Counted from the stretch's first letter, positions 1 through 7,494 are shown. The stretch: DNA of 10,990 bases from Rhodospirillales bacterium (GCA_028866445.1 JAGWIE010000022.1:1-10990); one strand, 5' to 3'. Notes: generated by a model not told the origin, from the sequence alone. Numbers and translations are program-made.

Positions 1-70
1 CGTGCGAGAGCGGAAAGAACGGCGATATCCGCGCCAACTGGCGCTCGCTCAACAAAAATAAATCAGACAT
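1..70 (-). CDS. IS5-family transposase, N-terminal fragment (continues beyond position 1)
   Basis: The minus strand from ATG at 70 reads MSDLFLLSERQLARISPFFP and then LSH. This is the characteristic opening of IS5-family (DDE) transposases, which commonly begin MSDLFLLSE-QMARI-P-FPLSHG. Only about 23 residues are visible, so no catalytic DDE residue can be checked and intactness is unknown. A GGAGGG Shine-Dalgarno-like run on the minus strand lies about 9 bases before the ATG. The start codon is inside a 9-base inverted repeat (66-74 with 85-93). Confidence 0.8.
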   Translation of the reverse strand, partial: MSDLFLLSERQLARISPFFPLSH

Positions 71-93
71 GGCGAAGAACCCTCCGCCATGTC
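66..93 (-). promoter_or_regulatory. Hairpin enclosing the transposase ribosome-binding site and start codon
   Basis: GACATGGCG (66-74) and CGCCATGTC (85-93) are perfect inverted repeats with a 10-base loop. On the minus strand the transposase ATG sits in the 3' arm, and the GGAGGG ribosome-binding sequence spans the 5' arm and loop. A folded mRNA would hide the initiation site. Such folding is a known way for insertion sequences to limit transposase made from outside transcripts. The repeat is seen directly; the regulatory role is inferred. Confidence 0.5.
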
Positions 94-251
94 CAGAATC
101 ACGCCACCCCGAGCCGATGCAAGAGATTAATGGGTCCTGAGCCTAGGCCAAAATGCAACCAAAGCTGCCCCTAAGGTCGATTATGTTTCGTGGCGACGAC
201 AAGCACGACAATGGCGTTTCTGGGGCTTTCGAGTGGTCTGGCGAAAATCTG

Positions 252-1124
252 TCAGGCAGCAACCCGAGCGTCTGTTTTCTCTTGCATAAAGCTGGTCAAG
301 AGCTCTTCTTCTCCTCTTGCCAAGATACGACAAAAAATCAAGAGGCCAGCACCAAATGCCGATAGCATCACACAGAACATGGCCGCATCCCATGGCGCGG
401 ACGGACTAGCCCCTCTCCCAACTGTCCGCCCCATCGACGTTTCAACGGAGATAGTGAAAACAAGACCGACAAATCCGAACCAAAAAGCCAAAAATATTCT
501 GGAAAATAGAGACATCGAAAAACGACACGTGATGAATGCCCGCCCGTTCTTCTCGTAAATATTTGCGTAAACGATGGTTTAGAAGGAGTTTCGATATGAA
601 ATGATTCTGCGAGCAGTCAATCGCGTTCCTGAGAGGACGCCGGAAATGCGGCCTCGTTCCAACTCAAGTCCTTTCCTTAATCTTTCGCGACAGTCGGCCA
701 GGCTCAGGGGAGATTCAAGCTCAATCCTAGTTGAAAATACATCACGGATGCCTTGGAAGAGTATAGAGAGAACTGATCCATTTAGCTCACGGAGCCATTT
801 ATTTTGGATGTGCGTTTTTCCATCCTGAGCTCGGTTCGCCGGCTGCTTGTCAAAATGGAGCCAAGCGATCGCAACAGCAGCTACCCACCAGCCATACGCC
901 AGAAAATTTCCGATGTGCGCAACGATGGCCTGGCCGTCCGTAATAAACCCAATTCGTCCTTTGTATGCGTATGGGTGCTGAAAAACGCCGATAGCGACGT
1001 CGGGTTGAACGGATGCCTTTGCTTCCAACCACCTGAGATGAACCAGAAGACTGCAAAGGATGCCGCACCGAATATAGAGCAATATTCGGAGAAGCAGTAT
1101 CCTTGTGCCACGCCATGACTGCAC
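252..1124 (-). pseudogene. Membrane protein gene split by an in-frame TAA stop
   Basis: Two open segments on the minus strand (1124-579 and 515-252) are in the same reading frame. They are joined by 21 sense codons and separated by one TAA at 579-581. The joined product would be about 290 residues. Helices are at about 8-28 and 68-90, followed by a soluble part with SPLSLADCRERLRKGLE (138-154) and RRIISYRNSF (172-181). After the stop come T-I-V-Y-A-N-I-Y-E-K-N-G-R, then two more helices at about 207-227 and 246-265, and a tail ARGEEELLTSFMQE. As I recall it, a common family of uncharacterised bacterial membrane proteins reads SPLS...RL...YRNSF(Q)P...G...R, then hydrophobic helices, then ARGEE..L..FL. 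The stop falls at the residue after YRNSF, so CAA or AAA changed to TAA is the simplest explanation. The start is GTG at 1124, supported by GGGAG (1132-1136) seven bases upstream. Two separate genes, or stop readthrough, are less likely alternatives. Confidence 0.7.
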
Positions 1125-1474
1125 GAGAGTACTCCCTTTTCACAAAAGACAGGCACCTCAAGGCATCGCCAATATTCGCGCTCAGCACCCGAGCCATAGA
1201 CATTTTCGTTTCAGAGTCACTAATCTTCTAACAGATGTGGCGGAATTGGACCACACCATCGTATTCCACGAATCGCAATTTTCTGAATTGATCGAATAAC
1301 CTGCCAATGTCCGGCGAGGGCGCTGAGCTGCCCCAGCATCCCTGACAACCTTCCAGCCGTGGAAATGTCTGCTTCGGAGCACATGGCCAATGTCCCGAAA
1401 TGACGGGGATGGGCGCTTAGCCGTTACAGGCTGCTGCCGACGGATGGCCAGTCTGAGATTTCTTTTGCCACACC
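1125..1474. other. Intergenic stretch with no supportable gene
   Basis: This is the space between the 3' end of the response-regulator gene and the 5' end of the broken membrane-protein gene. Frames on both strands are short or have unnatural composition. Base composition is visibly less GC-rich than the kinase genes. Only short inverted repeats were found, such as CAATT/AATTG near 1277-1291 and CCCG/CGGG near 1394-1407. Neither is followed by a T-run that would make a convincing terminator. It may be decayed sequence or an old insertion scar. Confidence 0.5.
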
Positions 1475-2392
1475 CTAAGCCCCCTCCAACGCCCTTATCG
1501 CAATCGCCACGGCGGAGGTTCGCGTTTCTACCCCCAGCTTCGGGTACATCTGCTCCAGATGCTTGTTCACCGTGCGGTAGCTCACGTTCAATATCTGCGC
1601 GATGTCGCGGTTGGATTTGCCGCGCGCCAGCCATAGCAGCACCTCCGTTTCGCGCCGTGTTAGCGGCACGCGGGCTTGCAGCCGCTCCACATCATGGTCT
1701 GTGTCTTGTTCCACAATGCGGAGCAGAAATTCATCCTCCGCCATCTGGCCGATCAGCGCGAATTCCACCCGCCGCGCGGGCGCATCGGGCGCTGGCAAAG
1801 CGGTTGTAAAATTTCCTTGCGTATCCTGCGGCTTTGCCAACCGCGCCGCTAGCCATTCGCGCATCTCGGGCGGCAGCTCCGCCCCCGGCGCAATATGCCC
1901 AAGCAGCTTTGCCGCCTGGTGGGTGGACCAGCGCAAGCGGCCTTTGGCGTCGGCGGCGAGCAGAAACCGGCCCGAGGCATCCATGGCACGCTGGGCGCTG
2001 CGGGTGAGCTGGGCATTCGCCAGATGCACGCGGATGCGCGCGATCAGCTCGCCCGGCACCACCGGTTTGGTCACGTAATCCACCCCGCCCGCCTGTAACC
2101 CCGCCACCACGCTGTCGCTGTCGGTAAGCCCGGTCATGAAGATCACCGGCACCAGCGCCAAACCGGGCTTGCGCTTCAACCGGCGGCAAGTCTCGAACCC
2201 GTCAATCCCCGGCATCAGCGCGTCCAGCAAAATCACATCCGGCGTCACCTGTTCCAGCAGCACCAGCGCCATCTCGCCCTGCAATGCCACCAGCACGTTG
2301 AACCCGGCGGGCTCCAGCGCGTCTATCAGCAGCCGCAGCATGGTCGGCTCGTCGTCGACGATCAGAATGGTCGGGCGTGGTTCAGGCGGCAT
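1475..2392 (-). CDS. LuxR-type response regulator with a PAS-like middle region (305 aa)
   Basis: This is a DNA-binding response regulator. An N-terminal receiver domain spans about 8-125, with acidic pair D13/D14, phospho-acceptor D57 in ILLDALMPG, T87 and K109 in YVTKPV. A middle part at about 140-230 (GRFLLAADAKGRLRWST...) resembles a PAS or other small sensor fold. A C-terminal LuxR/GerE helix-turn-helix spans about 242-302 (LTRRETEVLLWLARGKSNRD, then IAQILNVSYRTVNKHL). The frame is open further upstream, but ATG at 2392 is the right start because the receiver begins eight residues later. The residues before it are arginine- and tryptophan-rich frame shadow of the kinase gene. The gene overlaps the kinase stop by 11 bases (ATGCCGCCTGA), with a GGAGG run shortly upstream, so translational coupling is likely. 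It is the probable output of the kinase; fmdA, the permease and amiE are plausible but inferred targets. Confidence 0.93.
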   Translation of the reverse strand: MPPEPRPTILIVDDEPTMLRLLIDALEPAGFNVLVALQGEMALVLLEQVTPDVILLDALMPGIDGFETCRRLKRKPGLALVPVIFMTGLTDSDSVVAGLQAGGVDYVTKPVVPGELIARIRVHLANAQLTRSAQRAMDASGRFLLAADAKGRLRWSTHQAAKLLGHIAPGAELPPEMREWLAARLAKPQDTQGNFTTALPAPDAPARRVEFALIGQMAEDEFLLRIVEQDTDHDVERLQARVPLTRRETEVLLWLARGKSNRDIAQILNVSYRTVNKHLEQMYPKLGVETRTSAVAIAIRALEGA

Positions 2393-5300
2393 CACGGTCC
2401 AGCTCCTCCAGCGCGGCGAGGAATTCCGGCAGCCGCAGCCCGGCGGCCAACGCTGCCAGCGGTGCCAGCACTGCCCTGGTCTCCGGCGCTTCCGCCGCCA
2501 GCCGTTCCAGGCTCTCCTCCAGCCCACGGATAAACCCGATCTGCGCCAGATAGCGGAGTTGAGCGAGATGCGGCCGCAACGCGGCCTCGGCGGTGGCGGG
2601 CAACTCCGGTGGCGTTGGGGTTGGCGAGGGCAATTCATCCTCGATCCAGTCGATTTTCAGCAACCGCCCGATGGTGTGAAGCAGCTTGCCGAGATGTAGC
2701 GGCTTGGGCAGCACGGCATCGTAAACGCCGTCCTGTGCGCCGCGCAGCACTGGCGCGTGGGCGGTTAGCATAATCACCGGCGTGGCGGCGTGGCGCGTAT
2801 CCTGGCGCAGCCGTCTCGCCAGCCCCAGCCCATCCAGTTCCGGTACTTCATTCTGTGGCATCGAAAAATCCAGCAGGAACAAATCCGCCGCGCAATCCGC
2901 CGCCATGCGCAGGCAGGAAGGGCCATCCGGCGCGGTGAGCAATGTAAAGCCCAGAGGTGTCAGCGCGTCCTGCAACAAGCTGCGATGCACGGCGTTGTCC
3001 TCCGCCGCGAGGATGGTGCGCCGGGCGCCCCGGTAGCCGGTGATGCGCCCTGGTGCCGGGGCGGGAATAAAGCCCGGCTTGGCGCGGGAGATAAGCAACT
3101 GCACCTTGAAGCGGCTGCCTTCGCCTTCCGCGCTTTCCACCGAAATGCGTCCACCGAGAATTTCCACCAGCAGCTTGGTGATGGTGAGCCCGAGCCCGAT
3201 GCCCGGCACCGCACTCGCTTCCTTCGGCACCGCGCGCTCAAAAGGTTCAAAAATGCGGGTAAGATTTTCCGGCGCAATGCCAGGGCCGGTATCGGCCACC
3301 TCGAATTCCATCACCTCGCCCGGAATGCGCAAACTGAGTTTTATGCCGCCGCGTATGGTGAATTTCAGCGCGTTGGAGAGCAGGTTGATGAGGATCTGCC
3401 GCAGGCGGATTTCGTCGATGAACACCATCGCGGGCAGGCCTGCAGGGGCTTCAAACGCGAAGCTCAGCCCCTTTGCCGAGGCCTGCAAGCGAAACATGCC
3501 GGTGATCTGCGTCAGAAAATCCGGAAAATCCACTTCCCGCCGCTCGATCTCGATGCGCCCGGCCTCGATTTTGGAAATATCCATCAGCCCTTCGATAAGC
3601 CCGTGCAGATGTTCGCCGGATCGGCGGATAATGCGAATCGCCTCACGCCGGCGGGGCGGGATGGTTTCGTCGTTTTCCAGCAATTGCGCATAGCCCAGCA
3701 CGGCGTTCAGCGGCGTGCGCAGCTCATGGCTCACCCCCACAACAAACCGGGTTTTGGCGATATTGGCGGCCTCCGCCACCTCCCGCGCGCGGGCCAGCTT
3801 GGCGTCGGTTTTGCGGTGGGCGTCGATCTCGGCCAGCAGCAATTGCGTCTGCCGGCGAGATTCGTCCTCCGCCGCCAGCGAGGATTCCCGCGCCAGCACC
3901 TGCAACCAGACGAAGATACCCGCCACCGCCAGAATGCAGACAAATACGCGCCAGAACGCCGCAGCGATGAACCCCGCCAACATGGCGTGCTGGTTGGCGG
4001 CCTGCCAGTAGAAAGCCGCGAAGATAAGCCCCAGCACCAGCGTGGTGAGGCTGAATATGCCAAGAAAGCGCAACAGCACCGGGTCCATTCGCCCGCGAAG
4101 CCCGTTGGGCAGCCAGGCCCGGAGAAACTGGTTAAATTGCGCGCCATAGCGGGCCTCGGGCTTGCAGGCGTCCCGGCAGCGGGAATCCAGCGTGCAGCAG
4201 AGCGAGCAAATGGGTGCCGCATAGGCCGGGCAATAAGCCATGTCCTGTGGCTCAAACCCGTTATCGCAGACCGTGCAAACCAGGCGCGTGCGCCCGGCCC
4301 AGGCGCGGCGGGGGCGGCGGGCCAGGTAAAACCGCCCGCGTGTGGCGGCGGCAATGGCGGGCACGGCGATAAAGGCGGTGGCGAGCGCGATGAACGGCGC
4401 GAAAGCATGGGCGTAGCGCCCGAGCAGCCCGGCCACGCAAAGCGCCCCGGCCAGGGTTGCCAGCAGCATTGCCCCGGTGCCGACAGGGTTGATGTCGTAG
4501 AGATGCGCGCGTTTGAACTCGATGATGCGCGGGCCGAGACGCAAGCCCTTCACCAGCACAAGGTCCGCGCAGATGGCTCCCACCCAGGCGCAGGCCAGCA
4601 CGGAATAAAACGCCAGAATGGGGGCGATGGAGCGGTAGATGTCCAGCTCCATCAGCAGCAGGCCGATGGTGGCGTTGAACACCAGCCAGACCACCCGGCC
4701 GGGATGCCGGTGGGTAAGGCGGGAGAAGAAATTAGACCAGGCGATGGAGCCGGCATAGGCGTTGGTGACGTTGATCTTGCTTTGCGCCACGGCCACCAGC
4801 ATGGCGGCGGCGAGCAAGGCGGCGTGCGGCGGCAAGGCCAGGCCATAGGCCGCCTGGTAGAGCATGATTGGTTGCGCCGCCTGCTCCGGCCCGAAACCGA
4901 GGCCAAGGGTGAGCACACCAAGCACTGAGCCCATCAGCATTTTCACAATGCCCGGCACCACCCAGCCCGGCCCGGCCGCCAGCAGCGAGACCCACCAGCG
5001 CCAGCGCGCCTTGGGATCTGGCTGCGGCAGAAAGCGCAAATAATCCGCTTGCTCGCCAATTTGCGCGACCAGCGAGACGATGACCGACGCACAGGCCCCG
5101 AAGGGCAGCAACGCGAAGCCCCCACCCCAGGCAAAGCCGTGAAATCCAGCCCAGCGATGCAGCAGCCCCGGATGCACCACCAGAAACAGGATGGGCAGAA
5201 AGTTCAGCACCAGCCATACTGGCTGGCTCCAGACCTGAAAGCGCGAGATGAATTTTATGCCGTAAGCCGCCAGCGGAATGATGCCCAACGTAGAGAGCAC

Positions 5301-5759
5301 ATAGCCGAGGCGCAGCGGAATGCCGAACACCTGACTTAGCATATTGGCGAAGATGGAGGCTTCAAGTGCAAAGAAAATAAAGGTGAAAGATGCGTAGATG
5401 AGCGAGGTGATGGTGGAGCCGATATAACCAAACCCGGCGGCGCGGGTGAGCAGGTCGATATCCACCCCGTATTTCGCCGCTACATAGGCGATGGGCCCGG
5501 CGGTAAGCGCGATAAGCAGCCCGACGCAGAGAATGGCCGCTACCGCGTTTACCGCCCCGTATTGCAGCGTGATGGTGGCACCGATGGCTTCCAGCACCAA
5601 AAACGAGGTGGCACCGAAAGCGGTGTTGGCGACAGCCTTGCCCGAAAACTTCCGCGCTGCCTTGGCGGTGAAGCGCAGAGCGTAATCCTCCATCGTCTCA
5701 TCCGCGACGAACTGATTATAGCTGCGCCGGATTGGGGTTATTCGCTGGGGAAACGCCAT
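2382..5759 (-). CDS. NCS1 permease-hybrid histidine kinase fusion (1125 aa)
   Basis: This is a membrane sensor kinase. Residues 1-480 are a nearly complete NCS1-family (cytosine/purine/allantoin-type) permease, with RRSYNQFVADETMEDYALRF at 11-30 and about twelve hydrophobic segments. An eight-cysteine module follows (C495, C498, C510, C518, C521, C522, C528, C532). Two further helices lie at about 565-584 and 597-620, and a coiled-coil-like linker at 625-668. HisKA follows with H678 (SHELRTPLN). The ATPase domain has an N-box (N792, N796), G1 DTGPG (823-827) and G2 GIGLGL (853-858). A receiver domain has D921, D964, T999 and K1019, and an alpha-helical tail spans about 1055-1125 without an obvious Hpt motif. 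The start ATG has GAGG four bases upstream. The permease part closely resembles the stand-alone permease at the right of the window. It may sense, and perhaps also transport, an amide or related nitrogen source. CbrA is an analogous symporter-kinase from another family. The architecture is seen directly; the ligand is unknown. Confidence 0.94.
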   Translation of the reverse strand: MAFPQRITPIRRSYNQFVADETMEDYALRFTAKAARKFSGKAVANTAFGATSFLVLEAIGATITLQYGAVNAVAAILCVGLLIALTAGPIAYVAAKYGVDIDLLTRAAGFGYIGSTITSLIYASFTFIFFALEASIFANMLSQVFGIPLRLGYVLSTLGIIPLAAYGIKFISRFQVWSQPVWLVLNFLPILFLVVHPGLLHRWAGFHGFAWGGGFALLPFGACASVIVSLVAQIGEQADYLRFLPQPDPKARWRWWVSLLAAGPGWVVPGIVKMLMGSVLGVLTLGLGFGPEQAAQPIMLYQAAYGLALPPHAALLAAAMLVAVAQSKINVTNAYAGSIAWSNFFSRLTHRHPGRVVWLVFNATIGLLLMELDIYRSIAPILAFYSVLACAWVGAICADLVLVKGLRLGPRIIEFKRAHLYDINPVGTGAMLLATLAGALCVAGLLGRYAHAFAPFIALATAFIAVPAIAAATRGRFYLARRPRRAWAGRTRLVCTVCDNGFEPQDMAYCPAYAAPICSLCCTLDSRCRDACKPEARYGAQFNQFLRAWLPNGLRGRMDPVLLRFLGIFSLTTLVLGLIFAAFYWQAANQHAMLAGFIAAAFWRVFVCILAVAGIFVWLQVLARESSLAAEDESRRQTQLLLAEIDAHRKTDAKLARAREVAEAANIAKTRFVVGVSHELRTPLNAVLGYAQLLENDETIPPRRREAIRIIRRSGEHLHGLIEGLMDISKIEAGRIEIERREVDFPDFLTQITGMFRLQASAKGLSFAFEAPAGLPAMVFIDEIRLRQILINLLSNALKFTIRGGIKLSLRIPGEVMEFEVADTGPGIAPENLTRIFEPFERAVPKEASAVPGIGLGLTITKLLVEILGGRISVESAEGEGSRFKVQLLISRAKPGFIPAPAPGRITGYRGARRTILAAEDNAVHRSLLQDALTPLGFTLLTAPDGPSCLRMAADCAADLFLLDFSMPQNEVPELDGLGLARRLRQDTRHAATPVIMLTAHAPVLRGAQDGVYDAVLPKPLHLGKLLHTIGRLLKIDWIEDELPSPTPTPPELPATAEAALRPHLAQLRYLAQIGFIRGLEESLERLAAEAPETRAVLAPLAALAAGLRLPEFLAALEELDRDAA

Positions 5760-5906
5760 TTCACCTCAAAAACACTTGTTGAGCAGAGACTAGCCGGGAA
5801 ACAACGCAAACGAATACGCACTCTGCCGTATTCCGGAGATGGAGCGAATTTTCGAGGCTGCGCGGATATCTATCCTCCTCCCCAAGCCAAATGGAGTGTC
5901 CGCACT
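5760..5906. promoter_or_regulatory. Divergent promoter region between the sensor gene and fmdA
   Basis: These 147 bases separate two divergent transcription units, so promoters for both should lie here. I see no convincing -35/-10 pair or -24/-12 element on either strand. The clearest structures are the inverted repeat at 5812-5833 and a smaller GGATA-TC-TATCC at 5864-5875. GGAG at 5893-5896 serves as ribosome-binding site for fmdA, and GAGG at 5764-5767 (minus strand) serves the sensor gene. Confidence 0.6.
5812..5833. promoter_or_regulatory. Inverted repeat, candidate regulator operator
   Basis: GAATACG (5812-5818) and CGTATTC (5827-5833) form perfect 7-base arms with an 8-base spacer, giving a centre-to-centre distance of 15 bases. 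The repeat lies about midway between the sensor start (5759) and fmdA start (5907). LuxR-type regulators bind as dimers to inverted repeats, so the adjacent response regulator is the natural candidate. No exact second copy of the whole repeat was seen in the window, so assignment is inference. Confidence 0.4.
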
Positions 5907-7139
5907 GTGACCGAGACGCTGATTAAAGTCGATCTTAATGGATCGCCCCTCACGAACGACATGGTTCATAACCGCTGGCATCCGGATATTCCGATGGTGG
6001 CCAAGGTGAAGCCGGGGGATGATTTTATCCTGGAATGCTATGACTGGACCGGCGGCTTCATCAAAAACAACGACAGCGCAGACGATGTGCGGGATGTGGA
6101 CCTGACCACTGTGCATTACCTCTCCGGCCCCATAGAGGTTGAAGGGGCGGAGCCCGGCGACCTGCTGGTGGTGGATTTCCTGGATATCGGCGTGCTGCCG
6201 GGCAATGAATGGGGATTTAACGGGTTTTTCTCAAAGCAGAATGGCGGCGGGTTTCTGACCGATTATTTTCCCCAGGCGCAGAAATCCATTTGGGATATTA
6301 AAGGCATGTTCACCTCCTCCCGGCATATTCCGGGGGTGAATTTCGCCGGGCTCATCCATCCCGGACTGATCGGCTGCCTGCCGGACGCACCCATGCTGGA
6401 GATGTGGAATAAGCGCGAAAAGGCGTTGATCGCCACCAACCCCACCCGCGTGCCGGGGCTGGCCAACCCGCCATATGCTCCCACCGCGCATATGGGGCGC
6501 ATGACCGGCGAAGCGCGCGATGAAGCCGCCGCCACGGGTGCCCGCACCGTGCCGCCGCGCGAACATGGCGGCAATTGCGACATTAAAGACCTCTCCCGTG
6601 GCGCCCGGGTGTATTTCCCGGTTTATGTGAAGGGTGCGGGCTTGTCCGTCGGCGATCTGCATTTCAGCCAGGGCGACGGCGAGATCACCTTCTGCGGTGC
6701 CATTGAGATGCCGGGCTTTATCCATCTCGGCATCCATTCTTTGATTAAAGGCGGCATGGCGAAATACGGAATTAAAAACCCGATCTTCAAACCCTCCCCG
6801 ATCAAGCCGAATTACCAGGATTACCTGATCTTCGAAGGCATCTCGGTGGATGACAGTGGTACGCAGCATTATCTGGACATGTTCACCGCGTACCAGCAGG
6901 CTTGCCTGAACGCGATCAATTACCTGAAGAAATTCGGCTATTCCGGCGCACAGGCTTATTCGATTTTGGGCACCGCACCTGTGCAGGGGCATATTTCGGG
7001 CATTGTGGATGTGCCGAATGCTTGCGCGACGCTTTATCTGCCGACCGAGATTTTTGAATTCGACATCAACCCCACAGCCGCCGGGCCGGTGCAGATGATT
7101 AAAGGCGGGGTGGATATGCCACTCTCGCCGGACAAATAA
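5907..7139 (+). CDS. fmdA: Formamidase / acetamidase FmdA (410 aa)
   Basis: FmdA hydrolyses formamide (and other short amides) to ammonia and the acid in the cytoplasm. The whole length matches the acetamidase/formamidase family, for example NRWHPDIPMVAKVKPGDDF (22-40), ECYDWTGGFIKNNDSADDVR (43-62), GAEPGDLLVVDFLDIG (80-95), HPG (151-153), PREHGGNCDIKDLS (217-230) and VGDLHFSQGDGEI (248-260). Length is about that of characterised formamidases, roughly 400 residues. The frame is open far upstream into the sensor gene's antisense strand, but family similarity begins at TLIKVDL. GTG at 5907 is therefore chosen, with GGAG ten bases upstream. It is followed after one base by fmdB. Substrate preference between formamide and acetamide cannot be read from the sequence. 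Confidence 0.95.
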   Translation: MTETLIKVDLNGSPLTNDMVHNRWHPDIPMVAKVKPGDDFILECYDWTGGFIKNNDSADDVRDVDLTTVHYLSGPIEVEGAEPGDLLVVDFLDIGVLPGNEWGFNGFFSKQNGGGFLTDYFPQAQKSIWDIKGMFTSSRHIPGVNFAGLIHPGLIGCLPDAPMLEMWNKREKALIATNPTRVPGLANPPYAPTAHMGRMTGEARDEAAATGARTVPPREHGGNCDIKDLSRGARVYFPVYVKGAGLSVGDLHFSQGDGEITFCGAIEMPGFIHLGIHSLIKGGMAKYGIKNPIFKPSPIKPNYQDYLIFEGISVDDSGTQHYLDMFTAYQQACLNAINYLKKFGYSGAQAYSILGTAPVQGHISGIVDVPNACATLYLPTEIFEFDINPTAAGPVQMIKGGVDMPLSPDK

Positions 7140-7140
7140 G

Positions 7141-7476
7141 ATGCCGGTTTATGATTACATGTGCTCTGCCTGCGGGCCGTTCACGGCACTCATGCCGATG
7201 GCATCCTATGAAGATGATCTGGGCTGCCCGGAATGCGGTGCGCCAGCACCCCGCGCGCTGCTGAGCGTCCCGCATTTTGCGCTGATGAGCAGCACCAAAC
7301 GCAAGGCCCATGCGGTGAATGAGACCAACGCCCATGCACCAGACAGCACGCGCAAAAGCGGGCGGCACCCGCCAGGCTGCGGGTGCTGCGGTAAAGCGGG
7401 TGCGAAGCTGAAGGCGGATGCGCCCGCGCCGATGAAGGGGTTCCCCGGTAGTAGGCCTTGGATGATCAGCCATTAG
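7141..7476 (+). CDS. fmdB: FmdB-family zinc-ribbon protein (111 aa)
   Basis: This is a small putative zinc-binding protein of the FmdB family, often found beside formamidase genes and proposed to act in their expression. The N-terminus MPVYDYMCSACGPF is diagnostic. Two CxxC pairs (C8/C11 and C29/C32) form the predicted zinc ribbon. A low-complexity region and an unusual CGCC cluster (C80, C82, C83) preceded by HPPG come after it, which could be a second metal site. The start lies one base after the fmdA stop and has no strong ribosome-binding site of its own, so translational coupling to fmdA is likely. The biochemical role of FmdB is not well settled. Confidence 0.9.
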   Translation: MPVYDYMCSACGPFTALMPMASYEDDLGCPECGAPAPRALLSVPHFALMSSTKRKAHAVNETNAHAPDSTRKSGRHPPGCGCCGKAGAKLKADAPAPMKGFPGSRPWMISH

Positions 7477-7494
7477 CTTCGTGAAAATTTTTTT

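Larger units (their letters stand above)
1..143 (-). mobile_element. IS5-family insertion sequence, left part only (cut by window edge)
   Basis: The start of a transposase on the minus strand (position 70 toward 1) shows that an IS element enters the window from the left. The outer end is probably near 142-143. There the minus strand reads CTAG and then CTCAGGACCC, which resembles IS427-group IS5 ends and their CTAG/TA target preference as I remember them. The boundary is an estimate because the other end is outside the window. The element lies downstream of a broken membrane-protein gene, in the same orientation. Confidence 0.65.

Noticed and set aside
850..1203. Alternative minus-strand frame starting MSMARVLSANIGDALR over the broken membrane gene
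   Set aside because: The beginning looks natural, but the frame soon turns into serine/arginine-rich sequence. The GTG 1124 frame has a ribosome-binding site, helices and the YRNSF-type family pattern.
1236..1300. Resemblance to an IS21-like end (GCGGAATTGGACCAC)
   Set aside because: It is only a short remembered similarity; no transposase fragment, paired terminal repeat or target duplication was found.
1475..2638. Response regulator starting at 2638 (387 aa)
   Set aside because: The first 82 residues are frame shadow of the kinase gene (rich in R, W and P). The receiver domain starts right after ATG 2392.
2790..4928. Long plus-strand open frame (about 712 codons) opposite the sensor kinase
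   Set aside because: It is fully antisense to a gene with clear kinase and permease motifs, and its translation is rich in A, G, Q, R and H with no recognisable domain. Such frames are common opposite GC-rich genes.
6231..6992. Minus-strand open frame opposite fmdA (about 253 codons)
   Set aside because: It is antisense to highly conserved FmdA sequence and shows no motif or ribosome-binding site.
5562..7139. FmdA starting at 5562 (525 aa)
   Set aside because: The extra 115 residues run antisense through the sensor gene and the promoter region and have no family similarity. GTG 5907 with GGAG fits the family length.
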